This document shows, one piece after another, positions 7,998 to 17,698 of a stretch of DNA of 64,000 nt (positions are counted from its first letter, which is position 1; every line of letters begins with the position of its first letter). The notes beneath the pieces are model-generated. The model ran no database searches. It was not told the DNA's origin and worked only from the letters and a program-made list of their open reading frames with translations. This DNA comes from G965230065 sp965230065 (GTDB lineage: Bacteria; Bacteroidota; Bacteroidia; Cytophagales; Cyclobacteriaceae): NCBI GenBank assembly GCA_965230065.1, contig OZ245942.1, positions 5,518,001 to 5,582,000 on the forward strand. The letters are read 5' to 3'. Made by a program: the position numbers and the translations under genes.

Positions 7998-9272
7998 ATG
8001 GCAGAAATTAAACCTTTGAGGGCCTGGCGCTATCACGACAACTTATGTGAAAATATTGAAACGTATGTGTGCCCCCCTTTTGACGTAGTTTCTGAAGAAC
8101 AAAAACAAAGTTTATACAACCATCCGCTCAACAGCATTCATATTTCAGTACCAAAGGGCAACCCACCTGCCCAACAGGCAGCCTTTGTTTTGGATAATTG
8201 GAAAAAGGAAGGCATTATCCGGCAGGATATTAAACCCTGCATTTATGTCTATTACCAACATTTTACTTTTCCGGGAGAAACCAAGACTTACATAAGAAAA
8301 GGCTTTGTTTGTTTCATAAAAGCCAGTTTTTGGGATGAAAAAGTGATTTTACGGCACGAAAATACCATGCCTTACTCGGTAAACGACCGCCTGGGGTTGT
8401 TAGCAGAAACCCAGCTTAATGCCAGTCCTACGCACGGACTATATACCGATGAAAAATTTACCCTCGAGGCATTGATGGATGAAAGCATGCAAAACCCTGT
8501 TTATGATATTGAGGACTTTCAGGGCGTACGGGATGTACTGAGTATTATTGATAATCCGAATACCATTCGCCAATTTTTACAGGTATTACAAGAGAAACAA
8601 GTCATCCTGGCCGACGGGCACCATCGGTATGAAAGCTCGCTCATGTACCGAAGACAACAAATGGAGAAAAATCCCAATCATACGGGAGATGAACTTTACA
8701 ATTATCATTTGATGTACCTTTCCAATACCGAAGGGGATGACTTGCGTATTTTGCCTACCCACCGCCTGATTAGTGGATTGGAAAGTTTTTCTACTAATGA
8801 AATTTTATCCAAAGCCACCCAATATTTTCAAATAAAACAAGCAGAACCTGCTGATATTCCCCCATTAATTGAAGGCAATAAGTGGGCTTTTGGACTTTTA
8901 TTAGCCAACGAAAGCTATATTTTACAACTAAAGCCGGAAGTACATGCGCAGATGTCCTGGAACTTACCAGAGTTGGTAAAACAAACAGACTTGGTGGTAT
9001 TGCATCACTTTTTTATCGAGAAAGTATTGGGGATTTCAGAAGCAGACCAGCCCAATCATCAGGGCATCGCGTATGAAAAAAGTTTTGAAACCTGCTTGCA
9101 GAAAGTTCAAAAACAAGCAGCACAACTTGGACTGATTGTGAATGGAATTTCCGTTGAGCAGGTAAAAAAAATATGTAACAACGGCTACCTTATGCCCCAG
9201 AAGTCTACTTACTTTTTTCCTAAAGCTATTTGTGGCTTCCTGTTCGGTTCCATTAAAGAAACAGAAAAATAA
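7998..9272 (+). CDS. DUF1015-family protein
   Basis: A 424-residue cytoplasmic protein matching the conserved bacterial DUF1015 family. Landmarks are MAEIKPLRAWRY at the start, CPPFDVVSEEQ near residue 27, and ILADGHHRYESSLMYR in the middle. The DGHHR motif resembles the nucleotide-binding motif of ParB/SerK-fold proteins, which suggests a kinase- or nucleotide-linked activity, but no reaction is established for this family to my knowledge. The stop overlaps the ATG of maf by one base (TAATG), so the two are translationally coupled. The family is often placed near serine/one-carbon metabolism genes, none of which is here. Confidence 0.8.
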   Translation: MAEIKPLRAWRYHDNLCENIETYVCPPFDVVSEEQKQSLYNHPLNSIHISVPKGNPPAQQAAFVLDNWKKEGIIRQDIKPCIYVYYQHFTFPGETKTYIRKGFVCFIKASFWDEKVILRHENTMPYSVNDRLGLLAETQLNASPTHGLYTDEKFTLEALMDESMQNPVYDIEDFQGVRDVLSIIDNPNTIRQFLQVLQEKQVILADGHHRYESSLMYRRQQMEKNPNHTGDELYNYHLMYLSNTEGDDLRILPTHRLISGLESFSTNEILSKATQYFQIKQAEPADIPPLIEGNKWAFGLLLANESYILQLKPEVHAQMSWNLPELVKQTDLVVLHHFFIEKVLGISEADQPNHQGIAYEKSFETCLQKVQKQAAQLGLIVNGISVEQVKKICNNGYLMPQKSTYFFPKAICGFLFGSIKETEK

Positions 9273-9844
9273 TGAAATATCGTATCGTACTGGCTTCAAA
9301 ATCTCCCCGCAGACAACAACTTTTAGCAGATATGGGAATTGATTTTACGGTAAGAACCCAGGAAACAGATGAAAGTTTTCCCCATACCCTGGAGATCAGA
9401 AATGTAGCCCGTTTTCTGGCTGAGAAAAAAGCAAAAGCACTAACTGCATCCCTCAGAGAAGATGAAGTACTCATTACAGCTGATACTACTGTGATTGTGG
9501 ATGAAGTGATACTTGGAAAGCCTGCCAATGCTGCCGGGGCAGAAGCCATGTTAAAACAACTTTCAGGCAAAGCACATGATGTAATTACGGGTGTTTGTAT
9601 TACTACACCAGAAAAATCAACATCATTTTCTGATACTACGAAAGTTTATTTCCGTCACCTGGAAGCAGATGAAATACATTATTATATCCAAAACTACACG
9701 CCCTATGATAAAGCTGGAAGCTATGCCATTCAGGAATGGATTGGAATGGTAGGAATTGAGAAAATTGTAGGGTCTTATTTCAACGTAGTAGGCTTGCCCA
9801 CCGAAAAACTTTACAGTATACTAAAAGCCAGAAAACTTGTGTAA
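9272..9844 (+). CDS. maf: Maf-family nucleoside triphosphate pyrophosphatase
   Basis: A 190-residue Maf/YhdE-type protein, full length for the family. It opens with the substrate loop LASKSPRRQQLL, followed by ETDES, the metal-binding ITADTTVIVD, LGKPANAAGA, and the YDKAGSYAIQEW block near the C-terminus. The family hydrolyses dTTP, UTP or modified nucleotides to monophosphates, guarding against mis-incorporation and affecting septum formation. It begins inside the stop codon of the DUF1015 gene. Assignment is firm; the exact nucleotide is not. Confidence 0.9.
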   Translation: MKYRIVLASKSPRRQQLLADMGIDFTVRTQETDESFPHTLEIRNVARFLAEKKAKALTASLREDEVLITADTTVIVDEVILGKPANAAGAEAMLKQLSGKAHDVITGVCITTPEKSTSFSDTTKVYFRHLEADEIHYYIQNYTPYDKAGSYAIQEWIGMVGIEKIVGSYFNVVGLPTEKLYSILKARKLV

Positions 9845-9847
9845 AAC

Positions 9848-9994
9848 CTAGGCAGCAGCCCTCCTTCTTCGGCTACTTTTGCTGTCTATCTTCTCAAAGT
9901 TTTCTAATGCGATCGACCAGCCATTGTAATAACTTTTAATGTCTTTGGCTTCCAATGCTATATATATTGCAATTCTTGAATTCATCATGTCCAT
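9848..9994 (-). CDS. Possible 48-residue remnant or small ORF
   Basis: Directly after maf on the other strand there is an ATG frame encoding MDMMNSRIAIYIALEAKDI and ending in a basic tail, SSRRRRAAA. I recognise no family. The composition looks protein-like (helical start, aromatic YYNGWS, charged end), and the 350 bp further upstream on that strand is AT-rich with stops in all frames. It may be the C-terminal stub of a decayed gene or a small real protein. The support is weak. Confidence 0.25.
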   Translation of the reverse strand: MDMMNSRIAIYIALEAKDIKSYYNGWSIALENFEKIDSKSSRRRRAAA

Positions 9995-10348
9995 TACACG
10001 TTTGAAAAACACATTTACCTGTTTCAATTTTTATTGAACGTAATTCGGGTGAAAAGTTACAATCGTATGGCTAATTTGTAGTAAGAATAATGCTGAAGGT
10101 TAAAATTTACTAGCTGAAATGAGAAAAATAAACTATGAATCCTTTCTTCATTTCAATGCGATAAACCCAAATTATCTTTGGCAAAATTATATTTAACCAA
10201 TAAATTATCAAAATTAATATACTTACGTTCTTCTACGAAGAAAAATCGTTTTTGTGACAACATATCTAAAAAAAACAGAAATATTTTTTAATTTTTTATC
10301 AACTCAGATGTTTTATCAAATAAATTATCACCCCAAGCCTCATTGGCT
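9995..10348. other. AT-rich intergenic stretch with no recognised gene
   Basis: This stretch is strongly AT-rich with stops in all six frames. I saw a short TTCTTCtacGAAGAA palindrome near 10230 and runs of A and T, but no RNA gene, repeat family member or coding remnant. Confidence 0.5.
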
Positions 10349-10876
10349 TCACGATTCAATTATTTTTGGGTCAGGTACTGAGTAATCTATTATCGATGCA
10401 TTGATTGAGACATTTGCACTTGTTACAACATTTCCTTTAAGTTTACTGCTGATTTTTTTGAGTTTTCGTACCACTTGCGCTTTGCTATCACTGCTCAGCA
10501 AATGGATATCATCCGTATCAAACCGGATATGACCGTTGTATTCCGTACCATATTTTGTCATGGTACTGACACGTGAATTTATTTGCTGGCGATAGTTCCT
10601 CTTGTTCACAAATAAAAATTCAATATCCTGAAAGTTTCTTTTTTCACCTTTTCGAAAGCCTGCTATCCAGAGGTAGTCATGGAAAGTCTGTTGGGTTAAG
10701 TTTATCTCGAGGCGGTAACGGGCTGTTAATACGATAGAACCCGCAATCATGAGCAACACTCCATAAATTGGATATGACAACAACAGGAAGATTCCACCCA
10801 AAACAGCAATCCCTCCCATTATCATCATGGTAACTGGAAAGTAATAGCCTAAATGGACATGAACCTTGTTTTTCAT
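10349..10876 (-). CDS. Hypothetical membrane protein
   Basis: About 175 residues from the ATG at 10876 (MKNKVHVHLGYYF). A longer frame reaches 10918 but would overlap the terminator hairpin at 10907-10933, so the inner start is better. Two adjacent hydrophobic segments (VTMMIMGGIAVLGGIFLLLS and IYGVLLMIAGSIVLTA) form a hairpin anchor. The remaining part is cytoplasmic, beta-rich and basic, like PH-domain or bPH-like membrane proteins. No named family is recognised. It follows the large S8 protease on the same strand but is separated from it by that terminator. Confidence 0.6.
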   Translation of the reverse strand: MKNKVHVHLGYYFPVTMMIMGGIAVLGGIFLLLSYPIYGVLLMIAGSIVLTARYRLEINLTQQTFHDYLWIAGFRKGEKRNFQDIEFLFVNKRNYRQQINSRVSTMTKYGTEYNGHIRFDTDDIHLLSSDSKAQVVRKLKKISSKLKGNVVTSANVSINASIIDYSVPDPKIIES

Positions 10877-10906
10877 GAACCGTATTCCGTAATTTCTTGT
10901 AAAAAC

Positions 10907-10933
10907 AAAGCCAGGCATTACACTCCTGGCTTT
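10907..10933 (-). terminator. Rho-independent terminator of the S8 protease gene
   Basis: AAAGCCAGG (10907-10915) and CCTGGCTTT (10925-10933) make a perfect 9-bp stem with a 9-nt loop. On the minus strand it follows the protease stop by 20 bp and is itself followed by TTTGTTTTT, the classical layout. Confidence 0.8.
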
Positions 10934-10953
10934 GTCTTCAAATTTCGGGTTGT

Positions 10954-13900
10954 TTATTGTTTAAGTAACCTGATGGTGGTCAGCTTACCACTTTTAGAAA
11001 TCACTTGCAGGTAAAATTGCTCTCTGGCACGAATTTCAGCAGCATATTTTGTCATATCTACTTCTATACGGGAAGCATCTTTAACAGCCCGGGAAGTTAC
11101 CGCTTGCCCTACTCTGTTAACAAGCGTATACGACACAATGGGATCCGTGATACTTTGGGTAGCTACTGAAACTTTATCGCTTACAATAGGGTTGGGAAAG
11201 GCAATCATCCTGGCGGCCGGGTCTTCTTCACTGCCCACTACGGTGAACTGCAATGTGGCAGACTTTCCGGCCAACCCACCCAGGTTATCTTCTGAATAAG
11301 GTGTTGCCATGAGCGTATAGTCACCAAAACCAAGTGAGAATTTCAGATAATTTCCATTATTGTCCCTGCCCAATGCATAAGGAGCCGCATTTTCAATATT
11401 GACTCGGGCACCATCCAGGTAAAATGCCACACTCTCTACGATGTCAGAATTCACATTGGCCCTCATGTTGAAGGGAGATGCTGTCATATCACCATCTTGC
11501 ATAACTTGCACATCCGTATCAGTGACAGGGTCAATCAGGGTGAAACTAACTACGGCAAAGTTGTTCTCTACTGAAATATTAACTGTTTTAGCAATGCCGG
11601 GTACTCCCAAGCCTTCTTTTCTGGGAAAGGGTGTAGCCATGATCGTATAATCTCCGGGCTCCAACTCCAAAGGATAGAAGTTTCCTCCCATCTCTTTCCC
11701 TAAAGCGAACGGCCTGTAACTGTCAATATTCTCAATACTGCCATTTACCTTGAACTGCACGCTTTTTACCTGCTTCACGTTGGTTTTGGCCATGATATTG
11801 ATGTTGGGCAGTTCTTCCAACTTCAGTACGTCACCATCATTAAGCGGCCCTATTTCGGTATCAGTATCGGCATCAACAAGCACCAGCTGTGTAACTTCCT
11901 GCTCCCTTATCAGGGAAATATCAACCGACAAAGGTGTCCCGGCCATACCTGTGGCATCTGGCCCTGCAAACGGAACTGCTGTAATTTGATAATCGCCCGG
12001 CCCCACATTCCAGGGAAATATGTTGCCTTTGTTATCCCCGGCAATAAAATAAGGTGCTACATTTTCTACATGCGCCAGTTGGTTATTTACAATAAATGCC
12101 ACACTACCGATTACGCCTTCAAACTCAGGATTGGCCCGCACACTTATTTTAGGATAAGTAAGCAAATTAACTTCATCCCCATCCATTAATGAGCCTATTT
12201 CACTGTCCGTCTTTGCATTGAACAAAGTAAAGCTGGCAATAGGGAATTTTGTTACAACAAACTGCATGGTAAGCGGCACGCCCATATCCCCTTCTCCGCT
12301 CAGGTTGGTGTAAGGGGTTGCCGTAAGTGTATACACACCCAGTTTTGGTTTCCATCCCATACTTTCTTCCGGAAAAAGGGTGTAGGGTTTATCGCTTTGG
12401 GTTTGGGTTCGGTTTTCAGGCCCGGTAAGTTCAAGAATTACACTGCCGATTTTAGAATTACCGGGGTTCACATTGGCTTTGATGTTAATATATCCCCCTT
12501 TATATCCCCCTTCTATTTGTGACAACTCAATGCGGCTTCCCAATGGGCCAATCTCTTCTCCCGTTTTTCCATTGATGAGGGTGAAAGCGGTAACGCTGGG
12601 CAATGGAAATACAGAAGCCACGGCTTCTTTGGCATTCACAAAACCATAACCCGTTTTGAAATCAAACCCTTCATCAAATCCTGCCGTAAAGGGGTCATCC
12701 ATATCGATAGCTGTCTTCGAGAGAAGGTCTTTGATCCTGTAAGGGCCCAAATGTTCACCTGCAGACTCGTTCATCAAAGCCGCCACAGCCGCCACATGTG
12801 GTGCGGAAGCCGAAGTACCAAAAAAGTTAGGAAATCCATCAGGTTCATTGGTACCGGGCACCGCAAAAGGAAGGTCGGAACCAAAGAAAGTGGTGTTGCC
12901 CCCATCAGGGCCGGTAACCACCGGTTTCATCCGGACGAGCGGGTCCGATAATCTTTTTCCTTCCAGGTCAAAAAGAATGGGTGTCCCCCCGGCCGATGAG
13001 AAACCATTGATAACAGGAAGCGACAAATTGGGGTTAAATTGAGGTGTATTGAACCAGGCCGATGCGCCTATCGCCATGCTGCCTTTGGCATTGGAATGAC
13101 CAATGGTGGTAGATTTGTTGTTCAAATATTCATCAATGGTAGCACTGCCAAACTGTACTGCTTTCATCAATCCGGGGTCTGGGGCGTCCGGGCCTTGCGT
13201 CAGGTTTTTCCCAATAACCAGGTAAGCTTTTACAGGAGGGCCAGAATTGGACAGTCCGATGGCTTCTACAGCATCATTGCCAATATTAATGTTATACGAA
13301 GAAATAGGGTAGAAAATAGTATTAAGGTCTTCTGAAAATGCAATGAAAAAGTCTATGTCAGTTTCAGCGCCCGGACATCCCGCACACACCGATGCAAAGG
13401 GCTGGTCCCATTGCAAAGAGTAGGAAAAAGCCTGAGACCCCGAGGCAATGGTAATCTCCTGAAAAATATCTACCCCCGAACCTGCATCAAAGTCGTGAAA
13501 AACATAGTCTTCTTCTGAAATAAATACCTGGCCGCCAAAGGGGATTTCCAGAGGCAAAGTAGCCTCTACAGAGGGGCGGAATGTGTCTTCATAAGAATCC
13601 CTGTCGGAGTTTCCGGCAGAACTAAAATAAGCAGCCCCCTGATTGGTCACAATATCAACCGCCTGCGCAATGACACCATCCTGAAAAAACGGTTCGGCAA
13701 AGTAGGTGATATCGTCTACAATGACATTACTGCCTGCATCCTGAAGGTTAAGGATACCCTGGGCAAATGCAGCCTGCCCGCCGTTGGCCGTATGAAATGC
13801 CAGTTTGGCACCGGGCGCCACATCATGGATCAGCTCAATCATGCCCCGGCCTTCGTCTGAACCACCTCCGGGAGGTGCATCGGCCAGGTTTTCTACTTCA

Positions 13901-14556
13901 TCAAAATAACCGTTGGGATTGGCTGCTCCGGGCAAATCACCGCTGGCAACACCGGCTCCGGCTCCTCCCAATGCGTCATAACTATCTGATAGCGCGCCTA
14001 TTTTAGTCCCATAACCAGTCACTTTGAATGCGCTACGGGCCATGTCGGCCATTAATGCAACATCTCCCCTTGAGGTGATGGAACCTATATTTGTAATGGG
14101 CCTGTGGGCGGGGCGTGCATACTGCATACTACGTACGTTTTCCAGCTGGGCAACTGCTTCCACAGGCATCATGCCTGAAACCATACCACCGTAGGCAGCG
14201 CCATTTTTCAGTCCTAATGCCTGCAATGCTTCCAGTAAGTCCTGGGTGTTTTCACGGGCTATTGCCTCAATCACTACATAGCCGTCATATACCATCAGGG
14301 CATCTTTGCTGAAGTTTTTCACATCGGGCTTAGCAAAAGTTTGTGCCTGCGGAAGTTTTGCAGCAGGAGGGGTTGTGCCCCTGGGGGTAACCGCATCGGG
14401 TATGTTGGGGGCTACATCCTGAGCGCCGGGCAATGCCCTGTTCGCATTTTGTAACTCCAATAATTCGGGGCTGATTTTTGAAGATCGCTGGGCGTGGGAT
14501 GAAAAAACGATGCCTACCAGATACAAAAGCAGCATCCATCGATAGAGATTTCTCAT
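10954..14556 (-). CDS. Giant secreted S8 serine protease with T9SS sorting domain
   Basis: A 1200-residue secreted protein. A Sec signal ends at VFSSHAQ (about residue 23). The subtilase domain shows the Asp region (IGALSDSYD), the oxyanion-hole asparagine (FSSAGNSD) and the serine motif FGTSASAPHVAAVAALM. The usual HGTxVAG histidine motif is absent; in its place is DEGRGMIELIHDVAPGA, as in sedolisin-like or divergent S8 enzymes. After the protease come four repeats of about 100 residues, each opening with a variant of FTLxxxxTDxEIGxLxDGD, probably Ig-like stalks. The last 80 residues (FPNPIVSDKVSV to IRLLKQ) form a type A T9SS C-terminal domain, so the protein is probably exported through the type IX system and surface-attached. 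The terminator at 10907 ends the transcript. It looks like a single-gene unit. Confidence 0.87.
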   Translation of the reverse strand: MRNLYRWMLLLYLVGIVFSSHAQRSSKISPELLELQNANRALPGAQDVAPNIPDAVTPRGTTPPAAKLPQAQTFAKPDVKNFSKDALMVYDGYVVIEAIARENTQDLLEALQALGLKNGAAYGGMVSGMMPVEAVAQLENVRSMQYARPAHRPITNIGSITSRGDVALMADMARSAFKVTGYGTKIGALSDSYDALGGAGAGVASGDLPGAANPNGYFDEVENLADAPPGGGSDEGRGMIELIHDVAPGAKLAFHTANGGQAAFAQGILNLQDAGSNVIVDDITYFAEPFFQDGVIAQAVDIVTNQGAAYFSSAGNSDRDSYEDTFRPSVEATLPLEIPFGGQVFISEEDYVFHDFDAGSGVDIFQEITIASGSQAFSYSLQWDQPFASVCAGCPGAETDIDFFIAFSEDLNTIFYPISSYNINIGNDAVEAIGLSNSGPPVKAYLVIGKNLTQGPDAPDPGLMKAVQFGSATIDEYLNNKSTTIGHSNAKGSMAIGASAWFNTPQFNPNLSLPVINGFSSAGGTPILFDLEGKRLSDPLVRMKPVVTGPDGGNTTFFGSDLPFAVPGTNEPDGFPNFFGTSASAPHVAAVAALMNESAGEHLGPYRIKDLLSKTAIDMDDPFTAGFDEGFDFKTGYGFVNAKEAVASVFPLPSVTAFTLINGKTGEEIGPLGSRIELSQIEGGYKGGYINIKANVNPGNSKIGSVILELTGPENRTQTQSDKPYTLFPEESMGWKPKLGVYTLTATPYTNLSGEGDMGVPLTMQFVVTKFPIASFTLFNAKTDSEIGSLMDGDEVNLLTYPKISVRANPEFEGVIGSVAFIVNNQLAHVENVAPYFIAGDNKGNIFPWNVGPGDYQITAVPFAGPDATGMAGTPLSVDISLIREQEVTQLVLVDADTDTEIGPLNDGDVLKLEELPNINIMAKTNVKQVKSVQFKVNGSIENIDSYRPFALGKEMGGNFYPLELEPGDYTIMATPFPRKEGLGVPGIAKTVNISVENNFAVVSFTLIDPVTDTDVQVMQDGDMTASPFNMRANVNSDIVESVAFYLDGARVNIENAAPYALGRDNNGNYLKFSLGFGDYTLMATPYSEDNLGGLAGKSATLQFTVVGSEEDPAARMIAFPNPIVSDKVSVATQSITDPIVSYTLVNRVGQAVTSRAVKDASRIEVDMTKYAAEIRAREQFYLQVISKSGKLTTIRLLKQ

Positions 14557-14839
14557 GATATGTTCGTTTAAAGTGAAAAGAAATTGTAATGAACTAAAAA
14601 GTGAAGGCAGGACAAAAGTGTACTCGAAAATCGAAACAAAGCAGGGCTGAAAGGGGAGCTACTCAACCATTACACAACTGCCCCACATTAGAAAGTAGCC
14701 AGGGTAAAATGGGATTCATCAATAAAACTTTGCCCAGATTTTAAACTAATTATCCAATAACCTACAGGGCTAATCTAGGTAAATTTTACTGATATTGCCA
14801 AAATAAAATCACTTTTTAAAGGTGTAATTTCACTTTTTG
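14557..14839. other. Intergenic region between protease and aldehyde dehydrogenase
   Basis: A 283-bp, AT-rich gap upstream of the protease and downstream of the dehydrogenase, both on the minus strand. It probably holds the protease promoter. I saw no convincing hairpin, repeat or small gene. Confidence 0.4.
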
Positions 14840-16204
14840 TCAAGCTTTCAGGTGATAGGCCTTTGGCTGCACAAAAGTGCGGATGCCCAGGTAAGACAGG
14901 GTTGCCCCAATACCCGAATGCCCGCGCCCCGACCAGGGCAAATTGGCTGATACCCGGTCGCAGCAATTCCAGTAGGCAGAACCGGTGTTGATTTGGGACA
15001 GAATTTGTGTAGCAGTTGCCTCATGGTCGGCATACACGGCTGCCGTAAGCCCGTATTCGGTATCCTGCATGAGGGCGATGGCTTCAGCATCATCTTTTAC
15101 TTTTTGGATGCCGATGATGGGTCCGAAGGATTCTTCTTGCATCACCTGCATGGTATGGTTTACATTGGCCAGCACGGTGGGTTCAAAGTAATAGCCTTTG
15201 CCTTCTTTCTTTTTCCCTCCGGTGAGCACCTCGGCGCCTTTTGCTACCGCCTCTGCTACCTGCCCTGCCAGTACATCCAATTGTTCCTTTCTTGCCAGGG
15301 GGCCAAAATATACACCTTCTTCCGTAGGGTCGCCCAATTGATAGCTTTTTACCTCTTTCACAAATTCCGCTACAAACGCATCGTATAAATTTTGGTGTAC
15401 GTAAATGCGCTCCACGGCGCAGCAGCTTTGGCCGTTGTTGTAAAAAGCCCCGTCGGCAGCCGCCCGGGCTACTTTTTGAACATCCGCACTGTCATCAGGC
15501 ACATAGAGGGGGTCTTTTCCACCCAGTTCCAACTGACAGGGCACCATTTTGGGGGCAACGGTTTCATAAATGTATTTTCCGGTTTTATAGGAGCCCGTGA
15601 AAAAGTAACCGTTCAGCGGGAGTTCCAGCAAAGCCTGCCCGGCCGCTCCCCTCCCAATGATGAGCTGGAAAACATCCAGCGGCACGCCAGCCTTGCGCAT
15701 AAGTTCCCCCACTTTTTCCCCGGTGAGGGTGGTATGTTCGGAAGGTTTGTACAGCACCGCGTTTCCGGCAATGAGGGCCGGAATGTATACGTTTACCCCC
15801 ACCAGGTACGGGTAGTTCCAGGCCGAAATGTTGGCAATAACACCCAAAGGTTCGTACGCAATCTTTTCCTGCAAACCTTCCCCTGCATGGATGACTTCTT
15901 CTGTTAGCCATTTTTCAGAGTTTTCCAGAAAGAAGGCGATCCGCCCCCGGGCCGCCTTGATTTCATTGCGGGCCTGCTGCAAAGGCTTGCCCATTTCGCC
16001 CGTGAGGACATGCGCCAGTGCTTCTATGTGTTCATCCAGCAGTTCATAAAACCTGCGGATAATTTGGAGGCGTTCCGGCAATGGCACCTTCGCCCAGCCG
16101 GGCTGCGCCTGTCGTGCCCTTTCATATTTTTCCTGGATTAGCTGGGGCGTATCTTCCGTAACGGTAGCTATGATTGCTTCGGTGGTGGGGTTGGTTATGT
16201 TCAT
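14840..16204 (-). CDS. NAD(P)-dependent aldehyde dehydrogenase
   Basis: A 454-residue enzyme of the ALDH superfamily that oxidises an aldehyde to the acid. It carries the Rossmann segment NISAWNYPYLVGVNVYIPAL, the active-site glutamate in LELGGKDPLYV, and the catalytic cysteine in NNGQSCCAVERIYV. The C-terminal part has EESFGPIIGIQKV. The length and the start without an N-terminal extension resemble succinate-semialdehyde-type enzymes, but the substrate is not determined. It stands alone between a 280-bp and a 205-bp gap. The domain is certain. Confidence 0.88.
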   Translation of the reverse strand: MNITNPTTEAIIATVTEDTPQLIQEKYERARQAQPGWAKVPLPERLQIIRRFYELLDEHIEALAHVLTGEMGKPLQQARNEIKAARGRIAFFLENSEKWLTEEVIHAGEGLQEKIAYEPLGVIANISAWNYPYLVGVNVYIPALIAGNAVLYKPSEHTTLTGEKVGELMRKAGVPLDVFQLIIGRGAAGQALLELPLNGYFFTGSYKTGKYIYETVAPKMVPCQLELGGKDPLYVPDDSADVQKVARAAADGAFYNNGQSCCAVERIYVHQNLYDAFVAEFVKEVKSYQLGDPTEEGVYFGPLARKEQLDVLAGQVAEAVAKGAEVLTGGKKKEGKGYYFEPTVLANVNHTMQVMQEESFGPIIGIQKVKDDAEAIALMQDTEYGLTAAVYADHEATATQILSQINTGSAYWNCCDRVSANLPWSGRGHSGIGATLSYLGIRTFVQPKAYHLKA

Positions 16205-16409
16205 GGATATAATTTTTATTCAATAGTATAAAAATTTTCACTAAAGAAATTGCAAACAGGCATAAATCAAATGAATCCATAACATAATGGGGAGATTGCT
16301 TAAAAACAAAGAATAAAAGGAACAAGTTCCTATTACAACTTGTCTTGGTACAACAGGCAATTGATAAATAGTACTAATACTTTTACCCACCTCTAATAGA
16401 AATATCCTC

Positions 16410-17330
16410 TCACTTCTTTACATGATTTGATGATGCAGGATACCGCATGTACGTTAATAAAACACCCACAAACACAAGTGCTAGTCCTGCCAAATCCATT
16501 AACTGTACTTTATCGCCAAATGCCACCCAGGCCATGAGCATTGTAACAGGTGGCCCCAAGTAAAACAGAGAAGCGACTTTTGTAGCGTCGATACGTTTAA
16601 TCAAAATCCACATCAGGCTATAAGCACCAAGTGAAACGCCTAATATGAGCCAAATTAATGCGGAAACAAAAATCGAGTTCCATTCTACTAATAATTTCTC
16701 ACCTAAAACAGCGGGCACCATCACAGCTAAAGTTGTTGCCAGGCTTTGGTAAAAAAGAGACAAATCTCCCGGGATATTCGGATAGTTTTTTTTCAAACTA
16801 ATCTTACGATGAAATAGACTGGCAATTGTTATGGCAACGACAGAACCTAGCGGAATAAACCACGCAAATACCTCAGAAGGATCATGAAAGTTTACCCGAG
16901 AGACAACAGGAACAGCCACACCTAAAAAGCCAATAATTAAGCCTACCCATCGGCTCCATGGTACTGGTTCGCCAACTACCACACCTGACAAAGCTCCTGT
17001 CACTAGTGGCTGCAGGGCAACTACAAGTGCCACAATACCGGCAGGTACACCATGATCAATGGAAATGAGTACGCACGATAGCCAAACCCCGTGTGCAAGA
17101 ATGCCAATGAACATTTGATGCCAAGCATAGCGCCATCCGACCAAATAAAATCGATTTGTCCCCTTTAAGTAAATGAAAATTAGAAATGTTAAAGCCATGT
17201 AGCGATAGAACAACAAGGTAAATGTTCCAGCATAAGGCAAACCGTACTCAGCTCCAATAAATCCTGAGTTCCATAAGATCACAAAGCAGGTTATTAACAA
17301 CAAGTTTTTTTGACTGCTGTTTATCTGCAT
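16410..17330 (-). CDS. EamA/DMT-family transporter
   Basis: A 306-residue inner-membrane protein with about ten hydrophobic helices arranged as two EamA repeats (first from LLLITCFVILWNSGFIGAEYG, second from GSVVAITIASLFHRK). The family exports amino acids, nucleotide precursors or other metabolites. No periplasmic signal or soluble domain is present. It lies alone at the left border of the AT-rich island and may be its last chromosomal neighbour. Substrate unknown. Confidence 0.85.
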   Translation of the reverse strand: MQINSSQKNLLLITCFVILWNSGFIGAEYGLPYAGTFTLLFYRYMALTFLIFIYLKGTNRFYLVGWRYAWHQMFIGILAHGVWLSCVLISIDHGVPAGIVALVVALQPLVTGALSGVVVGEPVPWSRWVGLIIGFLGVAVPVVSRVNFHDPSEVFAWFIPLGSVVAITIASLFHRKISLKKNYPNIPGDLSLFYQSLATTLAVMVPAVLGEKLLVEWNSIFVSALIWLILGVSLGAYSLMWILIKRIDATKVASLFYLGPPVTMLMAWVAFGDKVQLMDLAGLALVFVGVLLTYMRYPASSNHVKK

Positions 17331-17574
17331 TTAATTGGGGCATTTCTTAATGAATTTTTCAATCTTAATAGCTATAAATTTTAAAAATATATTTACAGAA
17401 AGTTTTTTTCTCTATTAAATAATTCTGAGGACTCTTGTAGAATATCCATAGCGCATTGCGCCAAGAAATATTAATATCATTTGACCCTAGTGTTTTCACC
17501 TATTTCGCATTAAATACTGACTAACATCGCTTAAAGTACAATTAAATAATTTAATTTTTAGTCGACATCAGTGA
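17331..17574. other. AT-rich spacer at the left edge of the accessory island
   Basis: About 240 bp of A/T-rich sequence with no coding remnant that I can recognise. It probably holds the promoter of the EamA gene (minus strand). Confidence 0.4.
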
Positions 17575-17682
17575 GTATAAGCATAGTAGCCGACAGCGTG
17601 GTACTTTCTAATCAAGGGACAAGAAAGTTGAAGCGGGCTACAACCCCTGAATTTACAACTGTCACGGCTATTATTTTTATAC
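17575..17682. repeat. attC-like imperfect inverted repeat, copy 1
   Basis: The arms GTATAAGCATAGTAGCCG (from 17575) and CGGCTATTATTTTTATAC (to 17682) pair over about 18 bp with a few mismatches and bulges. An inner perfect 7-bp hairpin ACTTTCT/AGAAAGT lies at 17603-17628. A closely related structure occurs at 18362-18470. Size, imperfect arms and cassette-like spacing recall integron attC sites, but typical core triplets are degenerate here. The link to integrons is inference. Confidence 0.5.
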
Positions 17683-17698
17683 ATGGTTACCACACGTT

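Noticed and set aside
9845..10348. A tRNA or other structural RNA in the gap after maf
   Set aside because: I could not form a cloverleaf or a known RNA fold; only AT-rich sequence and a short palindrome are present.
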